Assembly: GCA_934271655.1 (NCBI GenBank)
Contig: CAKQRW010000003.1
Span: forward strand, 1 to 64,000
Direction: 5' to 3'
Length of the DNA: 64,000 nucleotides
DNA from: an uncultured Bacteroidaceae bacterium
GTDB lineage: Bacteria > Bacteroidota > Bacteroidia > Bacteroidales > Bacteroidaceae
Shown: positions 9,809 through 20,500 of the stretch, piece by piece
Position numbering within the stretch: the first letter of the stretch is position 1
How the letters are laid out: each line of letters begins with the position of its first letter
Program-made: the position numbers and the translations under genes
Notes under the pieces: generated by a model
The model's database searches: none
The model's input: the letters and a program-made list of their open reading frames with translations, nothing else
What the model was told of the DNA's origin: nothing

Positions 9809-9993
9809 AAGTAGGTGTTCAAAATTATTTTATAGTATCAAGGTAGACCGCTCCCATATTTGTAGCACTCCCTCTTGGTCATCTTTTCCTTCTGCTTATC
9901 AGTCACTATGCCCGCATAGTTCCTTCAAACAGAAGAAAAATCTGCCCGGGGATAGAGCACGCCAAATATAAAAATAATTATGGGCACCTACTT
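9809..9993 (-). repeat. R185 hairpin repeat, full copy 2 (inverted)
   Basis: This 185-bp copy is in the opposite orientation to copy 1. It fills most of the gap between the PiT gene and ppk and ends 17 bases before the ppk start codon, so any leader of ppk must cross or start inside it. The remaining 95 bases before it show nothing notable. Confidence 0.85.
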
Positions 9994-10010
9994 ACAAAAA
10001 GAATCACTAA

Positions 10011-12209
10011 ATGAAAAATTCAACCAAAAATGCGCCAACTGTGGAGAGAGACATCAGCTGGATGTATTTCAACCACCGCATTCTTCAAGAGGCACAGCGC
10101 AACGATGTGCCGCTGCTTGAGCGTCTCTCCTTTCTCGGCATATACAGCAACAACCTTGACGAGTTCTTCAGCGTGCGCATAGCCACACTGAGCCGCATAG
10201 CCGAGATGGAAGGCAAAGGCACATCGAAAGATACCGCCAAGCACGCCCAGCATGTGCTGCATGAGATAAACAAGCTCAACACGGCCTACATAAAGGAATT
10301 CACCCACGCTACAACAGATGTGATGAAATCGCTCGAAGACGAAGGAATAAACATCATTAACGACGAGCAAGTCAACGACAGTCAGCGTGAGTTCATACGG
10401 CAGTTTTTCCTGAACAGCCTCTATGGCACCACACTTCCAGTATGGCTCAACGCCATAGACCAGATCGTCACCGAAGAGGACGACTCCATCTATCTCGCCA
10501 TCAGGCTCAGCGTCACAGCCCCACAGCGTGACGAGACGGCCTCACGCCCGAAGCGCATCAAGAAAGACTATGCTCTGCTGAAGATGCCCGTCAAGCAGTT
10601 CGGCCGTTTTCTCCGGCTGCCCGACGAAGACGGCAAAGTCTACCTCATGTGGATTGACGACGTGGTGCGCTTCTGCCTGAAATGGATCTTTGCAGGCACC
10701 GACCACACACACTTCGAGGCCTACGCCTTCAAGTTTACCAAAGATGCTGAGATGGAGATTGACAACGACATGGAAGACAGCAAGCTGCAGAAGGTGCAGA
10801 AAGGTGTCAAGAGCCGCAAGAAAGGCGCGCCGCTGCGTGTTATCTATGATAAAGACATACCCAAAGACCTGCTGAAGATTCTCAAGGAGAAGCTTAATCT
10901 TGACAAGCTCGACAGCATCCTTCCATCAGGACGCTACCACAATCACAAAGACTTCCTCTCCTTCCCAGACTGCGGGCGCAAAGACCTGAAATATAGTCCA
11001 CAGCCATCATTGCAGCTGCCGCAGTTCTCTGGCGACGAGAGCGTCTTCGATGTGATACGCCGCGAGGACCAGTTCATCCACGTGCCTTACCACAGCTTCG
11101 ATGCCTACCTGCGTTTTCTCCACGAGGCCGCTCTCAACCCCGACGTAAGGGAGATAAAGACCACACTCTACCGCCTTGCTAAAGACTCCAAGGTCATAGC
11201 CAGCCTCATCATGGCGGCCAAGAACAAGAAGAAGGTGACCGTGGTCATAGAACTCCTGGCGCGCTTTGACGAGGCGAGCAACATCAAGTGGAGCGAGAAA
11301 CTGCGAGAGGCTGGAGTCAACGTGGTCTACGGCATTGACGGCCTGAAGATACATTCCAAAATAACCCATGTGGTGACACGATTCGGCAACTACGCCGTCA
11401 TCGGCACAGGCAACTTCCACGAAGGCAATGCCCGTGTCTACACCGACTGCATGCTCTTCACCGCCGCACGCCCCATAGTGAAAGAGGTAGAGAAGGTGTT
11501 CAAGTTCATCACGGCTCCATTTTTGCCCACAAAGTTCAATGAGCTGCTTGTGTCGCCCAACTCCATGAAGCCCCAGTTGCTGCGTCTCATCAACACAGAG
11601 ATACAGAACCACCGTCTTGGACGTCCTTCATACATACGCATGAAGATCAACAACCTCACAGACCCCGACATGGTAGCTGCTCTCTATAAGGCAGGCAGCG
11701 AAGGTGTGCCTGTAGACATCCTCTGCCGTGGCAACTGTGCGCTGCGTACAGGCCTGAAGGGAGTGAGCGAATCCATACATGTCAAAGGCATCATCGACCG
11801 CTACCTGGAACATGCCCGCATACTCATCTTCTGCAATGGCGGTGACGAGAGATGCTACATAGGCAGCGCCGACTGGATGCCGCGCAATCTCGACAACCGC
11901 ATAGAAGTGATGACACCTGTCTACAACGAGCGCATCAAGCACGAGATGAACATTATCATAGACTATGGACTGAAAGACAACATGCAGGCCCGCATCGTCT
12001 GCGGCACAGGGCATGACGTGCTTCCAGCACTCACAGCATCCGACACTCCATTCCGCTCTCAGGCAGCCCTCTACCAGCACTACAAGGCGCAAATTGAACA
12101 AGAGAAAGGTCAAGCGGAAGAAAAAGGCCAAGAGCAAGAAATAGAAAATGTGGAGAAGGAGGACCAAGCGGAAGAAGACACTCCAAAAAAAGGACAAAGC
12201 ATAGCCTGA
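10011..12209 (+). CDS. ppk1: Polyphosphate kinase 1
   Basis: This 732-residue enzyme polymerises the gamma-phosphate of ATP into polyphosphate, and the reaction is reversible. All four PPK1 regions are present: an N-terminal helical domain (ERDISWMYFNHRIL), the head domain, and two phospholipase-D-like catalytic domains. The autophosphorylated histidine lies in GTGNFHEGNARVYTD, and a second conserved histidine in YLEHARI. The last ~40 residues are a low-complexity Glu/Lys/Gln tail beyond the usual end. It is followed by ppx with a 148-base gap. Length and motifs indicate an intact enzyme. Confidence 0.95.
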   Translation: MKNSTKNAPTVERDISWMYFNHRILQEAQRNDVPLLERLSFLGIYSNNLDEFFSVRIATLSRIAEMEGKGTSKDTAKHAQHVLHEINKLNTAYIKEFTHATTDVMKSLEDEGINIINDEQVNDSQREFIRQFFLNSLYGTTLPVWLNAIDQIVTEEDDSIYLAIRLSVTAPQRDETASRPKRIKKDYALLKMPVKQFGRFLRLPDEDGKVYLMWIDDVVRFCLKWIFAGTDHTHFEAYAFKFTKDAEMEIDNDMEDSKLQKVQKGVKSRKKGAPLRVIYDKDIPKDLLKILKEKLNLDKLDSILPSGRYHNHKDFLSFPDCGRKDLKYSPQPSLQLPQFSGDESVFDVIRREDQFIHVPYHSFDAYLRFLHEAALNPDVREIKTTLYRLAKDSKVIASLIMAAKNKKKVTVVIELLARFDEASNIKWSEKLREAGVNVVYGIDGLKIHSKITHVVTRFGNYAVIGTGNFHEGNARVYTDCMLFTAARPIVKEVEKVFKFITAPFLPTKFNELLVSPNSMKPQLLRLINTEIQNHRLGRPSYIRMKINNLTDPDMVAALYKAGSEGVPVDILCRGNCALRTGLKGVSESIHVKGIIDRYLEHARILIFCNGGDERCYIGSADWMPRNLDNRIEVMTPVYNERIKHEMNIIIDYGLKDNMQARIVCGTGHDVLPALTASDTPFRSQAALYQHYKAQIEQEKGQAEEKGQEQEIENVEKEDQAEEDTPKKGQSIA

Positions 12210-12357
12210 AAAAACATAGTCTGAGAAAATAGACCAGACATCGTCCGAAAAGACATCATCATGTATAGTCTGGCTCCGTCAGGCATCTCGGACTACTCAA
12301 GTCTGCCGTCCCACTTCCATTCCTCCAGCCTCTCACCAACAGAAAAAAACATCAAAG

Positions 12358-13305
12358 ATGAAAGACAACGAAACACAAGACAAAAAGACCGCGCTCAATC
12401 TCGCAGCCATCGACATAGGCTCAAACGCTGCACGCATACTCATCAAGAGCGTCGAAGCCACACCAGAGGGCCTCAACTCATGCAAGCTCCAGTTTCTCCG
12501 CATCCCCATCCGCCTCGGCATGGACGTGTTCAGCAAAGGCATGATAGGCGACAAGCGAGAGAAGATGCTGCTGCGCACCATGAAGATATTTCGCCAGCTC
12601 ATGATACTCTACAACGTGGACGACTACCGCATATGCGCCACATCAGCCTTTCGCGACGCTGAGAACAGCAAAAAGATACTTAAGTATGTCAAGTCGCGCA
12701 CCCGTCTCGACATAGAGGTAATCACCGGCACAGAAGAGGCACGCATCATACGCGACAACTGCCCGTCTACCGGCAATGCGCTCTACATGGATGTGGGCGG
12801 TGGCTCCACCGAACTCTCCCTAGTGCGCGACGGCAAACTTGCCGACATTCGTTCCTTCAACATAGGCACCATACGCCTGCTCAACGAGCAGATAACGCCA
12901 GATGACTGGAACAAGATGCTGAACCAGGTGCAAGACATGACCCGTGGCATTGACAACATCTCCATCATAGGCTCTGGCGGCAACATCAACAAGCTCTACC
13001 GCCTCATCCACAAGAGCAACAAGAAGAAGAACGAGGTGGCCACTGAAGACCTGCGCAAGATGTTCACGCAACTCTCACAACTGTCACTGCAAGAACGCAT
13101 GGACAAGTTTGGACTCAGCATCAACCGTGCCGATGTCATTGTGCCTGCTGCCCAGCTCTTCATAATGGTGGCAGGCATAGTGAAAGCCTCATCCATCCGT
13201 GTGCCCAATGTAGGACTGGTCGACGGCATCATCAACGAACTGGCCAAGAAGAACCTTGCTGTCAGGGACGAGCCAGATGACAATGAAGAGGTGGAGGAAC
13301 AATAG
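12358..13305 (+). CDS. ppx: Ppx/GppA-family exopolyphosphatase
   Basis: This 315-residue cytoplasmic phosphatase of the ASKHA (actin-like) superfamily removes terminal phosphates from polyphosphate, or hydrolyses pppGpp. The phosphate-1 motif AAIDIGSNAARILI lies near residue 17 and the phosphate-2 motif MDVGGGSTELSLV near 143. It is the short form, lacking the C-terminal HD-like domains of E. coli Ppx. With ppk1 directly upstream, a role in polyphosphate turnover is the likelier of the two. The tail is acidic. Confidence 0.9.
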   Translation: MKDNETQDKKTALNLAAIDIGSNAARILIKSVEATPEGLNSCKLQFLRIPIRLGMDVFSKGMIGDKREKMLLRTMKIFRQLMILYNVDDYRICATSAFRDAENSKKILKYVKSRTRLDIEVITGTEEARIIRDNCPSTGNALYMDVGGGSTELSLVRDGKLADIRSFNIGTIRLLNEQITPDDWNKMLNQVQDMTRGIDNISIIGSGGNINKLYRLIHKSNKKKNEVATEDLRKMFTQLSQLSLQERMDKFGLSINRADVIVPAAQLFIMVAGIVKASSIRVPNVGLVDGIINELAKKNLAVRDEPDDNEEVEEQ

Positions 13306-13331
13306 TCCAAACACACTCCATATGATAAAAT

Positions 13332-13590
13332 AAGTAGGTGCTCATAATTATTTTTATATTTGGAGTGCTCTATCTTGAGGCAGATTTTTCTTCTGCTTGA
13401 AGGAGACAAAGATTGTGCAAGCCGAATGCAGAGCGTCAAGCTATCTTGAACGCTATGCTGAGGCGCAGCCAATCTTATTTAATGCGGGCATAGTGACTGA
13501 TAAACAGAAGGAAAATATGACCGAGAGAGAGTGCGACAAATATGGGAGCGACCTACCTTGATACTATAAAATAATTTTGAACACCTACTT
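13332..13590 (+). repeat. R185 hairpin repeat, full copy 3 with internal insertion
   Basis: This copy is 259 bp because about 75 bases are inserted in its central loop (about 13407-13482), splitting the GGAGCTATGC region. The insert is itself hairpin-like, beginning AAGATTG and ending CAATCTT. The outer arms and ends are intact. The remainder of 13591-13700 holds nothing recognised. Confidence 0.8.
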
Positions 13591-13700
13591 AATGCTCAAG
13601 TTGTTCTTGAGAACTGCTCTAAGAGACTAAAAGGATGCAGCAGCTCCTAAAAGAACGGTCTGAAGCAAGCACTTTTTTACATAGTTAATGCAAACCAGCC

Positions 13701-13731
13701 TTGCCTCACCAAAAAGAAATGCGTAACTTTG
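13701..13731 (+). promoter_or_regulatory. Promoter of the methionine sulfoxide reductase gene
   Basis: TTG (13701-13703), 20 bases, then TAACTTTG (13724-13731) matches the Bacteroidetes promoter. Because this sits inside the upstream open frame, it argues that translation starts at the ATG at 13812. Confidence 0.65.
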
Positions 13732-13811
13732 CAAAGAAATGCGTGACAGCGCCGATGACCCATGCGTCCATCCAGCATACACATTACTTAGATTACACAT
13801 TATTTTATCAT

Positions 13812-14288
13812 ATGGCAGAACATCTCATTGTAGAGGGCAACAGCAAGGAGCAGCTATACTCCACACTGCTGCCTCAGTTGCAGTCGCTTCTCGAAGGAGA
13901 AGACGACATCATAGCCAACATGGCTAACGTATCAGCTTGCATCATGGAGACCTTCCACTTCTGGTGGGTAGGCTTCTATCGCGTGACGGGCGACGAACTC
14001 GTGCTTGGCCCATTCCAGGGGCCGCTGGCATGTACACGCATACGCTGCGGCAAAGGTGTGTGCGGCACAGCCTGGGAAAAGGCTCAGACCATTGTGGTGG
14101 AAGATGTCGACAAGTTTCCTGGCCACATAGCATGCAGCAGCGCCTCACGCTCAGAGATAGTGGTGCCCATCATCAATGGCCGTGGTGAGGTGACGGCAGT
14201 GCTCGACATAGACAGCGAGCGCCTCGCCACCTTTGACGATACCGACAGGCGCTGGCTTGAAAAGGTGGCGCAGCTCTTTACAGACTGA
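13812..14288 (+). CDS. msrC: Free methionine-(R)-sulfoxide reductase (GAF domain)
   Basis: This 158-residue cytoplasmic GAF-fold enzyme reduces free methionine-R-sulfoxide, repairing oxidised methionine. The three conserved cysteines are present (Cys74 in PLACTRI, Cys84 in GVCGTA, Cys108 in GHIACSSASRSE). LDIDS and SEIVVPI complete the family pattern. The frame is open further upstream, but the promoter at 13701-13731 and the family length fix the start at 13812. A strong shared terminator follows. Confidence 0.9.
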   Translation: MAEHLIVEGNSKEQLYSTLLPQLQSLLEGEDDIIANMANVSACIMETFHFWWVGFYRVTGDELVLGPFQGPLACTRIRCGKGVCGTAWEKAQTIVVEDVDKFPGHIACSSASRSEIVVPIINGRGEVTAVLDIDSERLATFDDTDRRWLEKVAQLFTD

Positions 14289-14295
14289 GGCGATG

Positions 14296-14358
14296 AATAT
14301 AAAAAGGCTAATGCCCATGAATCTTATGCTGATTCATGGGCATTAGCCTTTTTATATT
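14296..14358. terminator. Bidirectional terminator between msrC and the FadL-like gene
   Basis: A perfect 28-bp stem (14296-14323 with 14331-14358) with a 7-base loop is flanked by an A run on one side and a T run on the other. It can therefore end transcription of both convergent genes. Confidence 0.85.
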
Positions 14359-14438
14359 ATTGTGCAACGCTGTGTCAGAAGAGTGCAACGCTGCGCCAGA
14401 TGCAACACATGCTGTGCCATATGAAATGCGACACTGCA

Positions 14439-16028
14439 TCAGAAGCGGAAGCCAAGTGTAGCCATCACCTGAGAGCGGTCATTCTTCACCTTTGTAGGCT
14501 TGAGGTCCACATCATCAAAGGCATAGAAATCGCCCTTCTGTGTCTGGTACTGGTAAGCCAAGTCGAAATATCCGTTCTTGAAGCTAAATCCAGCTCCGAA
14601 ACAGAAGCGGTGCGTGTCGCCCCAGTTGGTGAAGTCAGTCTCAGTATACACTCCATCATATCCGATAGTGCGGTAAGCTCCATCCTTGAACGGCGAGGAC
14701 ACAAAGTTGTAGCCGAAGCGCAGCGAGTAAGAGTCAATGGGCTTGAGCTCAATGCCGGCTTTGATCGTGTGCTGCCCGCGCAGTGTCTCTTCTGTTATGC
14801 GGTTGACATTGCGGAAATACGCGCTTCCGTCACCATCTATGCCGCTGTAGTGCGCCGTGCTCAGGTCTGAATACTCATATTCTGCTCCGACAGCGAGGAA
14901 AGAGCCCACTGTGTGTCCGAGGCTCACGCCAAACTTCCAAGGCGTGCGCATGTCATAGTCGTACTCCTCAGAATAGCTGTCGGAAAGACGGCTGTCATTA
15001 AGATACAGCATGGAGCCATTGCTGTCGGTCATGCGGTACCATGTTGGCGTGTGCACCGTAAGGCCAATGCGGAATGGGCTGTCCTCAAACGGACGTATGA
15101 TAGTTCCCAGTTTCAGGTCAAAGCCGTCGCCTGTTGTCTTGTACCAGTTGGTGAAGTCATACACGTTGTTGTCCACTCCCATCTCCTGATAGAAAGACTC
15201 TCGCGTGTAGTCTATGTCATACACGCCAACAGAGGCTCCGAAAAAGAACTGGTCAGACACATTGAAAGAGAGGTTGACATCAGCCTGCGTCGTGCCGCCA
15301 TATGTGGCCTTCTCGTAATATGCGTCCTTGGCCCCAACAGCAGTATAGTCCACACGGTTCACCTTGCTGGCGTTCTCTGGCGTGAGATACCCCTGTTGTC
15401 CCTTGTTGACGTCAGCCACAGTGTTGCCGAGATAGTTGCCAGCCGCGTCATAATACTTCTCATAGAGCAGACCATCACGCCTGTCATTGCCTGTGAAAAT
15501 AGCAGCCGACATGTCTGTGAGTTTGCCAAAATAGTTGTTGGAATAAGACAGGGCGCACAGGTTAGCTATCTGGTGTGTCTGACTGAGCACTCCGTCAAGA
15601 TTCTGTATGTCAGTGCGCTGATTAAAGAGGAAGTTCGTGTTCTTGGTATAATTGATGCCAAAATTGACATACTGCAGTCCCTTGTCTGAAGCATTATCCA
15701 TGTCGAAAGCGATGAGAGCTCCGCCTTGGTCGAGCGACATGCGCGATGATGAGTGGTCGAGAGCTCCCTTGTCACCAAAGAGTCCTCCTACAGTAAAGGA
15801 AGCGTCCGAACGCTTATACACTCCTGTGCCTGCAGGGTTGGTGCCCATGACACTGAGGTCGCCACCGAGAGCTCCGAGAGCTCCGCCCATAGAGACGAAG
15901 CGCGCCGTGCCGTTGAGGTCGCTTGAGGAGAAACGCTGAGCGTCATAGCTGTCTTGGGCGGAGACCGTTACAGCAGCGCCCGCCAAGACGCCCGAAATGA
16001 TATATCTTGTTACGTTTGACTTTTTCAT
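14439..16028 (-). CDS. OmpP1/FadL-like outer membrane barrel protein
   Basis: This 529-residue protein begins with a signal peptide cleaved near TVSAQ. The conserved N-terminal block LNGTARFVSMGGALGALGGDLS, followed by a TNPAGTGVY motif, matches the FadL/TodX-like family of Bacteroidetes. The remainder is rich in alternating aromatic strands, and the last residue is Phe, as usual for BAM-assembled barrels. Transport of hydrophobic compounds is the family's usual role, but the substrate is unknown. The ATG at 16028 is preferred over an upstream start at 16073 because the signal peptide begins there. It lies 48 bases behind the next gene upstream, probably in one operon. Confidence 0.8.
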   Translation of the reverse strand: MKKSNVTRYIISGVLAGAAVTVSAQDSYDAQRFSSSDLNGTARFVSMGGALGALGGDLSVMGTNPAGTGVYKRSDASFTVGGLFGDKGALDHSSSRMSLDQGGALIAFDMDNASDKGLQYVNFGINYTKNTNFLFNQRTDIQNLDGVLSQTHQIANLCALSYSNNYFGKLTDMSAAIFTGNDRRDGLLYEKYYDAAGNYLGNTVADVNKGQQGYLTPENASKVNRVDYTAVGAKDAYYEKATYGGTTQADVNLSFNVSDQFFFGASVGVYDIDYTRESFYQEMGVDNNVYDFTNWYKTTGDGFDLKLGTIIRPFEDSPFRIGLTVHTPTWYRMTDSNGSMLYLNDSRLSDSYSEEYDYDMRTPWKFGVSLGHTVGSFLAVGAEYEYSDLSTAHYSGIDGDGSAYFRNVNRITEETLRGQHTIKAGIELKPIDSYSLRFGYNFVSSPFKDGAYRTIGYDGVYTETDFTNWGDTHRFCFGAGFSFKNGYFDLAYQYQTQKGDFYAFDDVDLKPTKVKNDRSQVMATLGFRF

Positions 16029-16076
16029 TGCAGTGATTGTTTTTTTTTGATTCTTTATAAGTAGGATGCGCACGGC

Positions 16077-17192
16077 TTACCGTCGGCCGCCACCGCCGCC
16101 ACGTGAGCCGCCGCCACCGAAGCTTCCGCCGCCACGTGAGCCACCGCCACCGAAGCTTCCGCCGCCACCGCCAAAGGATGAGCGTGATGGAGCGTCATAT
16201 GTGGTAGTGCTGCGAGTTGTGGTACGCGTGCTGCTGTTCTCGTTGCTGCGGCTGCGCACTGGAGCGCTATACTCGCCACCCCGCTCAGCAGAGCGTGCAG
16301 CGGCATTGTTGCGACGTGACGTGTAGGAGTCATTGCCTACATTACTGCGTGTGCCTGCATACGATTCGCCTCTGCCATTGTTGCGTGTGGCTGCGCTGCC
16401 ACTTCCGCGCACACCCGTGTAATCCGTATAAGAGCCTCGCCGTGTCGAATACACGCCAGTGCCACGGCTGCTTCCTGCGGCATCGCTACGTGAGTTGCCA
16501 TAGGCCGATGTGCGTGATGTGGACACAAGGCCACCGCGTGCGGCCGATGTGCGCAGGCGGTCATATGACGACATCTGTCCGCGCGATGAGTTGTATTCAC
16601 GAGGCACCATGTTGCGGTGCACAGGATGTCCCACAGCCGGTCCGTACCAGTTGGGGCCCCATCCCCAGTAAGCCCAGGCGTGCAGAGGTCTGTAGCCCCA
16701 TATGCCCCCATACCAGGTATTCCAAGGTCCCCACGACCATCCGCATCCCCATCCGTAGTCCCAATACCACGGGTCGTATGGGTCATAGAGATAGTCCCAT
16801 GCACCATAACCATAATAGAGATCCCAGTAATAAGGGCTCGCAGTCACGTAGAAGCGAGGCGAGTGGAAACGCACCAGACGGCGCGAGCAGCGGAAGTCGG
16901 CTTCTGGATCGTCTATGTAGCCGTCATCATAGCATGTTGCTGTATCAGTTCTGAGACTGTCAGTGTACGCCTTTGAGCCTCCGCCCACATAGCGTCGGTT
17001 GTACTCATCGTCATTGCGCCGGCTCACGTGATAATCCACGACAGCAGACGGTTCGACCTTCTCTGTGCGAGCCCTGAGGTCCACTTGTTCCGTGGTGGCC
17101 TTCTTTGCCTTCTTCCCGACGAAGTAGAGGTCATCTTGCGCCATGCACATCAACGGCAGCAGCGCAATGGATAATACGAATAGCTTTTTCAT
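16077..17192 (-). CDS. Exported protein, aromatic middle and Gly/Ser/Arg-rich tail
   Basis: This 371-residue protein of no recognised function starts with a signal peptide (KKLFVLSIALLPLMCMAQ). Residues about 105-200 are extraordinarily rich in Trp, Tyr, Gly and Pro (WDYGWGCGWSWGPWNTWYGG). The second half is Ser/Arg/Asn/Gly-rich and ends in repeated GGGGSFGGGGSRGGG units. Such sequence suggests an extracytoplasmic, flexible or self-associating protein. It is transcribed ahead of the FadL-like gene. The start at 17192 is chosen because the signal peptide begins there; an in-frame ATG at 17204 is possible. The Gly-rich codons are tandemly repetitive in DNA. Confidence 0.7.
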   Translation of the reverse strand: MKKLFVLSIALLPLMCMAQDDLYFVGKKAKKATTEQVDLRARTEKVEPSAVVDYHVSRRNDDEYNRRYVGGGSKAYTDSLRTDTATCYDDGYIDDPEADFRCSRRLVRFHSPRFYVTASPYYWDLYYGYGAWDYLYDPYDPWYWDYGWGCGWSWGPWNTWYGGIWGYRPLHAWAYWGWGPNWYGPAVGHPVHRNMVPREYNSSRGQMSSYDRLRTSAARGGLVSTSRTSAYGNSRSDAAGSSRGTGVYSTRRGSYTDYTGVRGSGSAATRNNGRGESYAGTRSNVGNDSYTSRRNNAAARSAERGGEYSAPVRSRSNENSSTRTTTRSTTTYDAPSRSSFGGGGGSFGGGGSRGGGSFGGGGSRGGGGGRR

Positions 17193-17284
17193 ATCGTCAT
17201 TCATTTTCTGGCAGCCGGCCTCGGGTCAGACAGGTAATCACCCTGCACGGGCCGCATAGCAAGCCGCCTTGATTCTTCTGCCTG

Positions 17285-17292
17285 CAAATGTA
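17285..17292 (-). promoter_or_regulatory. Possible -7 box (TACATTTG) for the aromatic-rich protein gene
   Basis: TACATTTG on the minus strand lies 93 bases before the start codon. No -33 box is seen. The rest of 17193-17597, between two divergent genes, is A/T-rich with nothing else recognised. Confidence 0.35.
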
Positions 17293-17597
17293 GCGGGTCT
17301 CTCCAAGTCCGCCTCTATCCTTTTCCCTATTGATGCGGGGAAAAACCCTACATGCAAGCTATTTCAATACAAAATTAGAAAAAATAATCCAAAACAAGCG
17401 GTTGGCTATGTTAAAATAGTACTTTTCGACTATTCTTATATGTGAATATTAGGGATTTTGACTAATTTAGCGGAACAAAACATCGGTGAGCCACCGATAA
17501 TGGAAGACAGCAAGCCCGACTGGCCATAAAGAATGGATGCCACACGGGCTTTATATATCAGATGAACTTTATAAAATTGTTAGACAAACATTATAGT

Positions 17598-20500
17598 ATG
17601 AAAAGAAACATCAACCTAATCCTATCAAGCGTGGTGTGCCTCGGCATCACCGCCCCAATGTGCACGCAGGCCTCAGAAGCCAGCCTGGCCCCACTGTCTG
17701 TGGCCAAGCAGAAGCAGCGTTCCATAAAGAAAGTATTGCCTGTGACGGTGGAGACGCCTGAAGGCACCGTGCCTCGGCTGCCATGGCAGGTATGGGTGAC
17801 CTACAGCGACGGCTCGCACGAATGGAGACAAGTGAAATGGGAAAACTACATGCGCGCTACGGAGGAAGCAGAGGCTGACCCTCAGAAGACTCCAGCTGGC
17901 AGCGAATACATAGTGGAGGGCCACGTGATTGGAGACAACACCACAGACAAGGGTTACCCCCTCACAGCCAAAGTGAGAGTGACCAGCGCCGTGGCTCCGC
18001 TCGCCATGGCAGACGGCGCGTCGTCCATCACCAACAGCTGGACCGCTCCCGACTGCAAGCCCACTGCAAGCCCGCTGCCACTGAAAGAAGTGAGCATCAA
18101 TGGCAAGAACCGCCTGACAAGCAACAGAGACCTCAACATAAGGACACTGCTCTCATGGGACATCACACAGCAGCTCTACAACTACCGCGACACTTACGGC
18201 CTGCCCACCGACGGCTACACCGTGGCAGACGGATGGGACTCTCCCACCACCAAGCTGAAAGGACATGGCTCGGGCCACTACATGAGCTCGCTGGCATTTG
18301 CCTTTGCCTCATGCGACCCTGACAAGGAGACGACAGAGAAGACAGAACTGAGAAACAGGATACGCCGCATGGTGGACGAGCTGCGCGCATGCCAGGAGCG
18401 CACCTTCGTCTGGGACAGCACACTGAATCGCTACCGTGAGGCACGCGACTACGCCCCAGAGGAAGAACTGAAAAAGATGGGCGGCAGCTGGGCCGACTTC
18501 GACAGGTACAAGAAGGACTACCGCAACTATGGCTATGGCTACCTTAACGCCATCCCAGCAGCTCATCCTGCCCTGATAGAGAAGTATGCCCCATACAACA
18601 ACGAGGAAGGTGTCTGGGCACCATACTACACCATCCATAAGCAGTTGGCCGGACTCATCGACATAGCCAACAACATTGACGACAAGGAGATAGCCGACAA
18701 GGCCCTGCTCATAGCCAAGGACATGGGACTGTGGGTGTGGAACCGCATGCACTACCGCACCTACGTGAAGGAAGATGGCACCAAGGCTGAGCGGCAGGCA
18801 CGCCCAGGCAACCGCTACGAGATGTGGAACATGTACATCGCAGGCGAGGTGGGCGGCATGGCCGAATCGCTGTCGCGCCTGAGCGAGATGGTAAGCGACA
18901 AGGAGGAGAAGGCCAAGCTTATCGAGGCAGCCAACTGCTTCGACACCCCTGCCCTGTTCGGACCGCTCTCTGTCAATGTGGACGACATACGCACACGGCA
19001 CGCCAACCAGCACATACCGATGATAACAGGAGCCCTGAGGTCATACCGCGGCAACTGCAGCCCATATTACTACAACATCGCCTACAACTTCTGGAACATG
19101 ATGCAAGGCAAGTATGTCTACGCCACAGGCGGCGTCGGCAACGGAGAGATGTTCCGCCAGCCCTACTCGCAGATTCTCTCCATGAACACCAGCGTGATGA
19201 GCGACAGGCAGCGCGACATATACCCCAACCCCGACATCAATGAGACATGCTGCGCATACAACCTGGCCAAGCTGACCAAGGACCTCAACTGCTTCGATCC
19301 CGACAACGCTGAGTATATGGACTACTACGAGCGCGTGCTCTACAACCAGATAGTAGGCTCGCTCCATCCTGAGCACTGGGCTGTCACATACCAGTATGCC
19401 GTAGGCATGAACGCTATCAAGCCCTTTGGCAACGAGACGCCACAAAGCACCTGCTGCGGAGGCACAGGCGCTGAGAACCATGTGAAATACCAGGAAGCAG
19501 CATACTTCACAGGAGGCGACACAATGTGGGTGGGCCTATACATGCCTACCACCGCCCACTGGGCAGACAAGGGTGTCACCATAGAGCAAGACTGCCAGTG
19601 GCCAGCGCAGAGCAGCGTCATCACCGTGAAGACCAACGGACAGAGCAGCACCAAGTTTACCCTCAAGCTGCGTGTGCCTTACTGGGCCACAGAGGGATTT
19701 GACATCAGGCTCAACGGCAAGTCAATAGCCAAGAGCTACCAGCCAAGCTCATACGCCGCCATCGAGAACCGCGAATGGAAAGACGGCGACAAGATAGAGG
19801 TGACCATGCCATTCACCAAGCACATCAACTGGGGTCCAGACAAGATGGACCTCGCTGCCACAGGCAAGAACGAGGTGCGCACGCCTTTTGCCCCTCAATG
19901 GGTAGGAGCCGTGATGTACGGCCCGCTCGTCATGGCCACTTCCGATGTGACAGAATGGAAGGACGCCGATGTGACCGTGTCGTCCACTCTTAAAGAACTT
20001 GAGGTGAAAGAGACGGGAGCTACCGACAACACAGGCGACAAGCTCTACACCCTGCAGCTCCACACTCCAGCCAAGGGCACCATCACCTTCACCCCCGACT
20101 ATTACCAGACAGGACACGCCACACACTATCTCCGCATAGACCAGCAGAACGGCACAAAGAAAAAAGCATCCAAGGGCGTGGACAAGACAGCTCTCGAACA
20201 GGCTCTGGCACTCGCCAACGAGCGCATTGAGAACCAGAACGCATGGAACGCCATGAGCGTGAAGGTGCCAGCCTTCTCTCCATGGGCGCCAAACGGATTC
20301 GCCCGTCTGCTCGAACAGGTGAAGAAGGCAAAAGAAGTCAATGCCATGGACAAGAAATCGCTCACGCAGGAAAGCGTCAACGCCGCTGTGTCGGCCCTCA
20401 ATGTGGCCATCAACACCATGCGCCCAGGCAACCTCGCCGAACCTGAGGACCTGAGCCAGCTCCTGCCTATGCTGACAGGCGCCAAGGAGAATGTGCCAAA

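Noticed and set aside
13701..13811. Upstream start for msrC
   Set aside because: This stretch contains the promoter (-33 at 13701, -7 at 13724), and the extra residues do not fit the family.
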